Shown here piece by piece: positions 5,853 to 11,481 of a stretch of 12,603 nucleotides of DNA. Location of the stretch: the NCBI GenBank assembly GCA_016215305.1, contig JACRKI010000066.1:1-12603 (forward strand), in the 5' to 3' direction. Source of the DNA: Candidatus Woesearchaeota archaeon. Its GTDB lineage: Archaea > Nanobdellota > Nanobdellia > Woesearchaeales > DSVV01. Positions within the stretch are counted from its first letter, which is position 1; each line of letters begins with the position of its first letter. Below the pieces are notes generated by a model, which saw nothing but the letters and a program-made list of their open reading frames with translations, searched no databases and was not told where the DNA came from. The position numbers and the translations under genes were made by a program.

Positions 5853-6446
5853 TTGGCAAAAAGCAAAGAAGAATTGACTCAATCCGATTTGATTATGGAT
5901 TATTTTAAGAAAAACCCTAAGAGGGAGATTGAACATCCTGAAATAGTTGATCGTGTTGTTGCAGAATATAAAAAGAAAACCGGAGAAGTTTTCAGAGATC
6001 CAGACAGAGCAATTAGAAAATTATCACAAGAAGGACAATTAATCAAAATTGCAAAAGGTGTTTACAAATACGATCCAGATTTTATCAAGAAAAGAGAACT
6101 TGAAGATTTTACATCTGCACAAAAAGAAGAAATATTCAAGAGGGATAATTACAGATGTGTAATTTGTGGTAAAGGAAAAGCAGATGGTGTAGAAATTCAA
6201 GCAGATCATATTAAACCAAAGGAATTAGGGGGTAAAGCGGAAATTACAAACGGGCAAACATTATGTGCTCCTCATAATTTTCAAAAGAAATATTATAAAC
6301 AAACTGAAACAGGAAAGAGAATGTTCATTAGGTTATATGAATTAGCAAGAAATAATAATGATAAAGAATTGATAAAATTTTGTGAAGATGTTCTACAAGT
6401 TTACGAAAAAAATAATATTAATGGGCATATTGTGTGGAAGAAATAA
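5853..6446 (+). CDS. wHTH-HNH endonuclease, probable restriction partner
   Basis: The 197-residue protein has two parts. Residues about 10-75 look like a winged helix: helices around DLIMDYFKK, HPEIVDRVVAEY and DRAIRKLSQEG, then the wing LIKIAKGVYKY. Residues about 88-150 are a zinc-supported HNH (beta-beta-alpha-Me) nuclease: RCVIC (Cys102, Cys105), ADHIKP with catalytic His119, Asn133, and LCAPHN with Cys138 and His141. HNH enzymes of this kind cut double-stranded DNA using one metal ion, and with the methyltransferase next door this is probably the restriction enzyme. The start appears to be TTG at 5853, preceded by AAGGTCG at 5839-5845, which overlaps the methyltransferase stop and implies coupled translation. 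The first ATG would remove the start of the winged helix. The wHTH may supply sequence recognition, or may let the protein regulate its own operon (inference). It ends 22 bases from the convergent gltX. Confidence 0.82.
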   Translation: MAKSKEELTQSDLIMDYFKKNPKREIEHPEIVDRVVAEYKKKTGEVFRDPDRAIRKLSQEGQLIKIAKGVYKYDPDFIKKRELEDFTSAQKEEIFKRDNYRCVICGKGKADGVEIQADHIKPKELGGKAEITNGQTLCAPHNFQKKYYKQTETGKRMFIRLYELARNNNDKELIKFCEDVLQVYEKNNINGHIVWKK

Positions 6447-6468
6447 TATAACTAATGCTCCTACAAAA

Positions 6469-8199
6469 TCATCTATGCCCAAACCAAAACCGATACATAT
6501 TCCCTTCAATTTCATCGAGTCTGCAGAATCCCACGCGTTCAAATTGCACGATTGCGCCAACTTCTAATTCAGCGATTGCTTCTTCGCCGTAGCCGGAAAC
6601 AAGAGTATTGTCAGGCATGCGCAATTCAACAGAAACAAGGTTGTCAGATTTTGGAAGCCAGTGAATGATTTTTTTGCCATGCGCTTTGAAATCATCATAA
6701 GTTTCAGAAAAGAAGGTGTAGTGTGATTTTTCTTTTGATTGTGGAATTTCGGAATGTTTGAAATTCAGGCAATCCATCAATCGAATTAATTCACTGTCTG
6801 GAAAAGCAGAGACATCTTCTTTTGCGAGATAAAATTCCTCGTGTGTTTCAAATACTCTGCCGCCTTTTTTGGTTTCAGGGTGCAAATCAAGGGTCACGTG
6901 TTTTTTTGGCGCGTTTTTGACAGATACTAAAACAGGATCCGCGACAAAGAAATATCTGTGTGATTTTGGGTCAATCACTTCTTTGTTAAACGCGTTGAGT
7001 GCTTTAAAATATTCGCCCATGTCCACTGTTTTGTCAGCTTGGGAAATCCCTATTTCCATTGCGTATTTTTGGAATGCTTCTGGCTGATATCCTCTTCGTT
7101 TCAAAGCGCCGACGAAAGGAAGCCGAATATCCTGCCATCCTTCAAATTCTCCTGCTTCAATCATTGCTCTTGTTTTTGAGCAGGAGACTTCAACGTTCGT
7201 GCCAGTAAAATTAATTCTGCCGACAGAGATAGGAATAGGGGTGTCAACGCCAAGTGCTTTATGGATATATTCCTGGCGTTTTGCGTTGTCTGCGTGATCT
7301 TTGCCGCGAAGCGTGTGCGTCACACCAGTGTCCATGTCATCAATCGCGACTGAAAAATTCATGAGCGGCCAGATTTTATATTTGTGGCCTTGCCGTGGAT
7401 GCGATGATTCGTTGATTCGCAAAATAGGAAAATCACGCATTGCTGGATTTTTGTGTGCGACATCTGTTTTGAAACGAATCACTGCTTCTCCTTGTTTGTA
7501 GCTGTTCAGCATGGAGTTCCAGCGTTTAACATTTTCTTCAGGATCATTTCCTCTGCAGGGGCATGCCTGCATTTCCTGAATCATTTTACGAAATTCTTCT
7601 GCGTCGCAGAGACAAACATACGCGTGTCCATCTTCAAGTAATTTTAACGCGTAGGTGTAATATAAATCCATTCGGTCAGATTGCACAAATGTTTGCTGGA
7701 CACTATTGTTGGTAAGCCATTGCGCGTCTTCTGGAATGAGTTGATAGGCGTCAGGATAAATGTTTTCAGGATTGGTGTCTTCAATGCGAAGCAAAAATCT
7801 TCCTTTGTATTTTTTTGCGTACAGATAGTTAAGAGAAATGACATACGCGTGACCGATGTGAAGCGGGCCAGAGGGTGATGGCGCGAAACGGAAAGTTGCG
7901 ATTTCTCCTGAGGGATGTGTTGGCAATTCTTTGAGATTGTGTTTTTGTTCTTTTGGTTTGTCGCCGACGAGTTCTGGCGCGAGGACAGTGAGCTGTACTT
8001 TTTGTTCATCAGGGGAGAGTGCGTTGATTTCTTTCACAGCAGCAGCGACAATGATTTGAATTTCTTTGATGTCTTTTTTGTGTTCAGGGTGTTCTGCGAG
8101 GACTTTGCCGATGACGTTGCCCATGGTTGCAGTGCCGTTGAATTTGACTGCGTTTTGCAGTGCGTATTTTTTTGCGATTTGTTTGATTTCTTTTTCCAT
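6469..8199 (-). CDS. gltX: Glutamyl-tRNA synthetase, archaeal type
   Basis: This class I synthetase (576 residues from the ATG at 8199) charges tRNA with glutamate in the cytoplasm. Archaeal members often charge both tRNA-Glu and tRNA-Gln, the latter being amidated afterwards (family knowledge). The N-terminal helical extension of about 100 residues is typical of archaeal and eukaryotic GluRS/GlnRS. The catalytic core has FAPSPSGPLHIGHA with the HIGH motif at residues 114-117, RIEDTNP, and CxC...CxC cysteines near 196-215 that may bind zinc. It also has the IDDMDTGVTHTLRGKDHADN segment and an SCSKTR form of the KMSKS loop at 339-344. The C-terminal part forms the GlnRS-like beta-barrel anticodon-binding region. 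An in-frame TTG at 8229 would add ten residues. The ATG is preferred, with a weak GGGAAG ribosome binding site and a leader of about 45 bases. It is a core gene of clearly archaeal type. Confidence 0.95.
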   Translation of the reverse strand: MEKEIKQIAKKYALQNAVKFNGTATMGNVIGKVLAEHPEHKKDIKEIQIIVAAAVKEINALSPDEQKVQLTVLAPELVGDKPKEQKHNLKELPTHPSGEIATFRFAPSPSGPLHIGHAYVISLNYLYAKKYKGRFLLRIEDTNPENIYPDAYQLIPEDAQWLTNNSVQQTFVQSDRMDLYYTYALKLLEDGHAYVCLCDAEEFRKMIQEMQACPCRGNDPEENVKRWNSMLNSYKQGEAVIRFKTDVAHKNPAMRDFPILRINESSHPRQGHKYKIWPLMNFSVAIDDMDTGVTHTLRGKDHADNAKRQEYIHKALGVDTPIPISVGRINFTGTNVEVSCSKTRAMIEAGEFEGWQDIRLPFVGALKRRGYQPEAFQKYAMEIGISQADKTVDMGEYFKALNAFNKEVIDPKSHRYFFVADPVLVSVKNAPKKHVTLDLHPETKKGGRVFETHEEFYLAKEDVSAFPDSELIRLMDCLNFKHSEIPQSKEKSHYTFFSETYDDFKAHGKKIIHWLPKSDNLVSVELRMPDNTLVSGYGEEAIAELEVGAIVQFERVGFCRLDEIEGNMYRFWFGHR

Positions 8200-8264
8200 A
8201 AAAATCTGCTCTTCCCTTTCTAGAGACAAAAACAGAGAAAGGTAAGAACAGATTTTTTAATAAA

Positions 8265-8277
8265 CTTTATATACTTT
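8265..8277. promoter_or_regulatory. Near-symmetric TATA box shared by gltX and parA
   Basis: CTTTATATACTTT reads as TTTATATA on the plus strand and as AAAGTATATAAAG on the minus strand. It is the only clear TATA element between the divergent genes. Predicted starts are about 8245 (minus, gltX) and about 8296 (plus, parA), both compatible with the downstream ribosome binding sites. One box may thus serve both directions. Confidence 0.5.
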
Positions 8278-8337
8278 GGCATTGTTGCAATTTTCATATT
8301 GTCCTAAGCAGCAATAACAAAAAAGAAGGTGATGAGG

Positions 8338-9087
8338 ATGAGGAAAATCTGTGTGATTAACCAGAAGGGCGGCGTTGCGAAAACAACGACTACCATTAAT
8401 CTTGCGACTGCGCTTGCAGTCAATGAAAAACGCGTTCTTATTATTGATCTTGATCCGCAGGGAAACATTGGAACCTCACTTTGCGTGCAGGGAGAAAAGA
8501 CAATGTACGATTTGCTTATCAACGACGCTGATCCGTATGATTGCATTGTCAACATTTCAGATGGGCTTGATGTGATTACTGCGGACAGTTCGCTTGCGAA
8601 AGCGGAATTGATTATGGCAGGATTGACGAGTCGGGAAACAATTCTGCGAAGAAAGCTTGAGCCGATTTTTAATTACGATTATATTATTATTGATTGTCCG
8701 CCATCGCTGAGTTTGCTCAACGTCAATGCGTTATTGTATGCGAATGAGGCGTTTGTTCCTGTTGCGACGGATTTCCTCGCGCTGGATGCGTTGAAGAAGA
8801 TGTCGCAGACCATCTCTGAGATCAATGAGTTGTTTGACCATGACATTAAGATTACGCAGGTGATTCCGACGTTGTATGACAGAAGAAGCAAGGCGTGTGT
8901 GACGACATTGAAGGAGATCAAGCGCGGGTATGATGAGCTGGTCACGAATCCGATTCGCATGAATTCAAAGCTGCGTGAAGCGCCGAGTCAGGGCAAGGAT
9001 ATTTTTGATTACGCAAAAAGATCTCCAGGCGCGATTGATTACAAGAAACTCGCGCAGATTGTTCTCGAAGCAGAAGAGTATGCGTGA
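8338..9087 (+). CDS. ParA/Soj-family partitioning ATPase
   Basis: The 249-residue ATPase has the deviant Walker A motif KGGVAKTT (residues 10-17, with the signature Lys10 and Lys15), the A' motif DLDPQGN (37-43) and Walker B IIIDCPPS (116-123). ParA proteins bind ATP, dimerise, coat DNA non-specifically and move partition complexes in chromosome or plasmid segregation. There is no membrane-targeting C-terminal helix of the MinD kind, and length and motifs fit chromosomal Soj-like ParA. The start is ATG 8338, preceded by GGTGAT at 8328-8333. The GTG at 8329 lies inside that binding site and is rejected. Unusually, no ParB or other centromere-binding gene follows, so the partner is elsewhere or is a different small protein. 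It is codon-rich in GCG alanine, like gltX. Confidence 0.9.
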   Translation: MRKICVINQKGGVAKTTTTINLATALAVNEKRVLIIDLDPQGNIGTSLCVQGEKTMYDLLINDADPYDCIVNISDGLDVITADSSLAKAELIMAGLTSRETILRRKLEPIFNYDYIIIDCPPSLSLLNVNALLYANEAFVPVATDFLALDALKKMSQTISEINELFDHDIKITQVIPTLYDRRSKACVTTLKEIKRGYDELVTNPIRMNSKLREAPSQGKDIFDYAKRSPGAIDYKKLAQIVLEAEEYA

Positions 9088-9256
9088 AAAAATTCTCACA
9101 TTCGACCTTTGGTCTCATGGAGAATTTTTATGGTCTTATCATTTTTTACTCAAACGCTCAACAGAGCAAACTCACGAACAAGAAAAAGCTTTGATTCGCC
9201 AAGCAACACAAATGTATCTTCATATAATTATTATTTTTTATAAAAATAAATTTTGA
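9080..9256 (+). CDS. Possible small ORF overlapping the parA stop
   Basis: An ATG inside the end of parA (overlap of 8 bases) opens a 58-codon frame. The first 40 residues have mixed composition (REKILTFDLWSHGEFLWSYH) and look protein-like, while the last part (LHIIIIFYKNKF) simply reads AT-rich DNA and a palindrome that looks like the parA terminator. Stop-start overlap suggests translational coupling, as for the small DNA-binding partners of some ParA proteins, but no homolog is recognised. It may well be a chance frame. Confidence 0.3.
   Translation: MREKILTFDLWSHGEFLWSYHFLLKRSTEQTHEQEKALIRQATQMYLHIIIIFYKNKF
9231..9249 (+). terminator. AT-rich palindrome after parA
   Basis: TTATTTTT (9231-9238) and AAAAATAA (9242-9249) form a perfect 8-bp inverted repeat with a three-base loop and contain a T6 run. 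Archaeal transcription ends at T-runs, so this is a reasonable end for the parA transcript. Confidence 0.4.
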
Positions 9257-9280
9257 AAAATCAGAGAAACAAAATATACG

Positions 9281-9300
9281 AAAAAATATATTGAAAAAAA
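9281..9300 (-). terminator. T-runs ending the AbrB transcript
   Basis: On the minus strand there are T7 (9294-9300) and T6 (9281-9286) runs just past the micro-ORF stop at 9315. They fit archaeal T-run termination of a transcript that carries the AbrB gene and the micro-ORF. Confidence 0.4.
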
Positions 9301-9314
9301 CAAAATAAAATCAA

Positions 9315-9392
9315 TCACCATTCATCATCGTCATCATCAAATTGCCAATCCATTGTTTCACCCCAGTAAGATTGCGCTTTTTTAGATTCCAT
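9315..9392 (-). CDS. Possible micro-ORF with penta-aspartate tail (25 aa)
   Basis: Downstream of the AbrB gene, on the same strand, an ATG at 9392 opens MESKKAQSYWGETMDWQF followed by DDDDDEW and a TGA. A second in-frame ATG at 9353 has a GGTGA ribosome binding site five bases before it, and a TATA box (9393-9405, minus) would place a transcript start near 9373. The product would be 25 residues, or 12 from the second ATG: strongly acidic with three tryptophans. T-runs close the transcript just after it. Function is unknown and chance cannot be excluded. Confidence 0.35.
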   Translation of the reverse strand: MESKKAQSYWGETMDWQFDDDDDEW

Positions 9393-9420
9393 TCTATATA
9401 AAGTTTGCTTTTTCAGAAGG

Positions 9421-9750
9421 TTACAAAGATTCAATAATGAGTTTATCTTTGTCGGTATGAATGTATGCATCTTCTCCTTCTTTTAATTTTAAGAATGCAG
9501 CAATCTTTTGAGGAATGCGAACTGCAAGAGAATTGCCAGTTCGCGTAATTTTTGTTTTCACACCAAGACCCCAAACTCCTTTCTTCTTTGCAGCTTGTTG
9601 AATCTCTTGCGTTGTTTTTTCATCAGTAAAAGATTCAGAACAAGAAGAACAAATCTCAGCTGGAAATTCGCCGAGGAAAACGCCAAACATTGTTTCCTTG
9701 ATTTTTCCTTTTTGAAGATTTCCTTTTTCACACATAGGACATTTGACCAT
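9421..9750 (-). CDS. YgiT-type zinc finger plus AbrB/MazE-fold regulator
   Basis: The 109-residue protein joins two domains. Residues 4-37 hold two CxxC pairs (Cys4, Cys7, Cys34, Cys37) in the spacing of YgiT/MqsA-type zinc fingers. Residues about 64-109 are a SpoVT/AbrB swapped-hairpin DNA-binding domain (KTKITRTGNSLAVRIPQKIA, then a LKLKEGE turn and LIIESL). Such fusions are DNA-binding regulators or antitoxins that dimerise through the AbrB fold. No toxin gene adjoins it here. It is divergent from the iron permease across 88 bases, so control of that gene, of itself, or both is plausible (inference). The ATG at 9750 is chosen over the TTG at 9759 because a TATA box lies 25 bases away, giving a leaderless mRNA. 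Confidence 0.85.
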   Translation of the reverse strand: MVKCPMCEKGNLQKGKIKETMFGVFLGEFPAEICSSCSESFTDEKTTQEIQQAAKKKGVWGLGVKTKITRTGNSLAVRIPQKIAAFLKLKEGEDAYIHTDKDKLIIESL

Positions 9751-9770
9751 AAAACTCAACTAATCTACAA

Positions 9771-9780
9771 TGATTTAAAC
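9771..9780 (-). promoter_or_regulatory. TATA box of the AbrB gene
   Basis: The minus strand reads GTTTAAATCA, centred about 25 bases from the ATG at 9750, which predicts a leaderless transcript. Confidence 0.5.
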
Positions 9781-9804
9781 TTTTTGCTTCACGTGAAATT
9801 CACA

Positions 9805-9814
9805 ACACATATAA
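9805..9814 (+). promoter_or_regulatory. TATA box of the iron permease gene
   Basis: ACATATAAA is centred about 28 bases before the ATG at 9839, again predicting a leaderless mRNA. It lies 25-40 bases from the divergent AbrB promoter, so one bound regulator could affect both. Confidence 0.5.
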
Positions 9815-9838
9815 ACCAGTTGCAGAACCAAAAAGACA

Positions 9839-10732
9839 ATGTTAACAAGCTTCATCATCACATTTCGAGAAACTCTTGAAGTTTCTCTCGTCGTTGGCAT
9901 CATTCTCAGCTATTTAGTCAAAACAAAAGAAACAAAATACAATCCAGTGGTCTATGTGGGCATTGTTGCGGGCGTTATCGCAAGTCTGATTGGCGCGATG
10001 CTGTTCAACAAATTCGCGAATGGATTTACCGGAATTCATGAACAGCTCTTCGAAGGAACATTATTACTGCTTGGCGCGTTTCTTTTAACAACAATGATTC
10101 TCTGGATGATGCAGCAGAAGCAGGTGGTCGCGAAAATGCACGAGAAACTTGCAGAGCATTTATCCAAAGCGCAAAAATTTGAATTATTTTTTTTAGTTTT
10201 TGTCGCAGTGCTGCGGGAAGGCGTTGAGACAGTGATTTATCTTGATGCGGCGCGGTATGTTGCAGAAGAAAGTCAATTGTATGGCGCGATTCTTGGCATT
10301 GTCGCGGCGATTGTTTTGGGATATTTGCTCTTTGTTGCATCCGTACGAGTTGACATTAAAAAATATTTTACAGTGACGAGTGTGTTGCTTATTTTGTTTG
10401 CAGCAGGATTAGTTTCTCATGGCGTGCATGAGTTTGAAGAAGTTGCAGAATCTTTTGAAGCAGAGGAAGCTGCGCAGGAAACTGCAACTGGGCAAGGAAC
10501 AGCAGTTCCTGAATCAGAAGAGATGTCTGGCGAAGTGTTGTGGAATTTGAATCCAGCAGTCAATGCAGATGGCAGTTATCCATTATTGCATGAGAATGGA
10601 CATGTTGGCGCGTTCTTGAAAGAATTGTTTGGCTATAATCCTGCGCCAACTTTGGCAGAATTATTGAGTTATGTTGGTTACATTCTTCTTGTTTCCTTTT
10701 TGTGGTGGCGAGTGGAGCATAAGAAGGAATGA
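9839..10732 (+). CDS. FTR1-family high-affinity iron permease
   Basis: The 297-residue membrane protein belongs to the FTR1/EfeU family that moves iron across the cytoplasmic membrane. Both signature motifs are intact: RETLE at 10-14 in the first membrane helix and REGVE at 126-130 in the fourth. Seven membrane segments are visible at about 5-27, 37-57, 72-92, 114-134, 146-168, 177-195 and 273-290. Between helices 6 and 7 is an approximately 75-residue loop whose start is very acidic (HEFEEVAESFEAEEAAQ, then PESEE), a candidate metal-collecting region. No multicopper oxidase or EfeO-like gene accompanies it, so it may use ferrous iron or an unlinked oxidase. The divergent AbrB-type gene may regulate it. 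The transcript appears leaderless. Confidence 0.92.
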   Translation: MLTSFIITFRETLEVSLVVGIILSYLVKTKETKYNPVVYVGIVAGVIASLIGAMLFNKFANGFTGIHEQLFEGTLLLLGAFLLTTMILWMMQQKQVVAKMHEKLAEHLSKAQKFELFFLVFVAVLREGVETVIYLDAARYVAEESQLYGAILGIVAAIVLGYLLFVASVRVDIKKYFTVTSVLLILFAAGLVSHGVHEFEEVAESFEAEEAAQETATGQGTAVPESEEMSGEVLWNLNPAVNADGSYPLLHENGHVGAFLKELFGYNPAPTLAELLSYVGYILLVSFLWWRVEHKKE

Positions 10733-10770
10733 AGAGTCAATAATTATTTTAAAAGAAGAGTATTTCCTAA

Positions 10771-10780
10771 CTATATATAC
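10771..10780 (+). promoter_or_regulatory. TATA box upstream of the G-rich leader
   Basis: CTATATATAC is a good archaeal TATA box with a predicted start near 10800, at the front of the repeated G-rich leader. The leader would be about 100 bases or more before the downstream gene, in contrast with the leaderless genes around it. Confidence 0.5.
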
Positions 10781-10792
10781 TTCACGCTGGCG

Positions 10793-10928
10793 TGTCTTGT
10801 GGGGGGAGTGGATTACATTTACTGAGAATAAGAGCACTGGACAAGGGGAGTTGGGGAGTGTGTCTTGTGCTTTGCTGTTATTGACGAGAAGATGTGATTG
10901 GCACTGGACAAAGGGGTTGAGTTGTTGG
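10793..10928 (+). repeat. Degenerate tandem duplication of about 68 bp, G-rich
   Basis: TGTCTTGTG occurs at 10793 and again at 10861. GCACTGGACAA plus a GGGG run occurs at 10834 and again at 10901. Two landmarks repeated at 67-68 bp spacing indicate two diverged tandem units. The strand carries four G-runs of four or more (10801-10806, 10845-10848, 10853-10856, 10913-10916), unusual in this AT-rich sequence. It lies between the promoter and the nuclease-like gene. Confidence 0.5.
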
Positions 10929-11389
10929 TTGATCTGAAGAAGTCAGCGAATGTGATGAAAGCAATGCTTTGGATAAAAGCATTGAGGAAGGAAATTTCTT
11001 ATCAAATAATGGGTATGTGCTTGGTTCGTTTCATAAACCAAGAAGTGAAAAAATATATAGATCAAGTGAATGTGTATAGAACAGAAAGAGCAGATATTAT
11101 CTTTGTCAATAAAAGAGGAGAACAGATTGCAATAGAAGTAGAAACTGGAACAGAGGCAACAAAAAATAGCAAGAAGTCTTATTATGATGACAAGTTTGCA
11201 AAAAGGAAGGAAGAATATGGTGATCGTTGTTACATATTTCTTGTCACAACACGCTTACAATACAGCTATCTTCGCCATAAACTGCCTTTGCTCTTCAGGC
11301 TTCAAATTCAAAACTTTATACAGTCACAATTCAGCGACAAGCATAACTCAACTATTGCCCAAGATTTAGACAGCATAAATCAAGAATAA
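10898..11389 (+). CDS. Small PD-(D/E)XK-like nuclease fold protein, relaxase-like motif
   Basis: The frame gives up to 163 residues. Residues about 60-120 have a restriction-endonuclease-like core: ERADIIFVNKRGEQIAIEVE with Asp66, Glu80 and Glu82, then TGTE, a lysine/tyrosine helix (YYDDKFAKRKEEYG) and a strand CYIFLVTT. The EVETGTE...K...Y pattern recalls the nuclease-like domain of replication-relaxation proteins, which normally carry an N-terminal winged helix that is largely absent here. The usual catalytic lysine of (D/E)xK is replaced by Glu82, so activity is uncertain. The start is unclear: the frame opens at TTG 10898 just after a stop, with no good ribosome binding site, and ATG 10955 is another choice. 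It may be an N-terminally truncated gene. It is AT-rich and probably acquired. Confidence 0.55.
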   Translation: MALDKGVELLVDLKKSANVMKAMLWIKALRKEISYQIMGMCLVRFINQEVKKYIDQVNVYRTERADIIFVNKRGEQIAIEVETGTEATKNSKKSYYDDKFAKRKEEYGDRCYIFLVTTRLQYSYLRHKLPLLFRLQIQNFIQSQFSDKHNSTIAQDLDSINQE

Positions 11390-11410
11390 TTCAATTCTAT
11401 CGTCGAGAAC

Positions 11411-11425
11411 ACTTATTTTTTAGAG
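11411..11425 (+). terminator. T-run after the nuclease-like gene
   Basis: A T6 run at 11416-11421, within a short imperfect CACT/AGTG inverted repeat, follows the stop at 11389. It could end the plus-strand transcript before the convergent hsdR. Confidence 0.3.
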
Positions 11426-11481
11426 TGCATAACTGAGTGTATGAGGTTTATATGTATGTTGTCTGGAATTTTAGTGTTGTT

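Noticed and set aside
7644..8009. 121-codon ORF inside gltX on the same strand in another frame
   Set aside because: It is a shadow of the strongly supported gltX frame, with no domain and no start signal.
8329..8337. GTG or earlier ATG start for ParA
   Set aside because: The GTG is part of the GGTGAT ribosome binding site. ATG 8338 gives the standard ParA N-terminus MRKICVINQKGG.
10671..10937. 88-codon frame running from the end of the permease into the G-rich leader
   Set aside because: It begins inside the permease gene, reads across the promoter and has no protein-like pattern. It might contain remnants of a decayed domain but cannot be supported as a gene.
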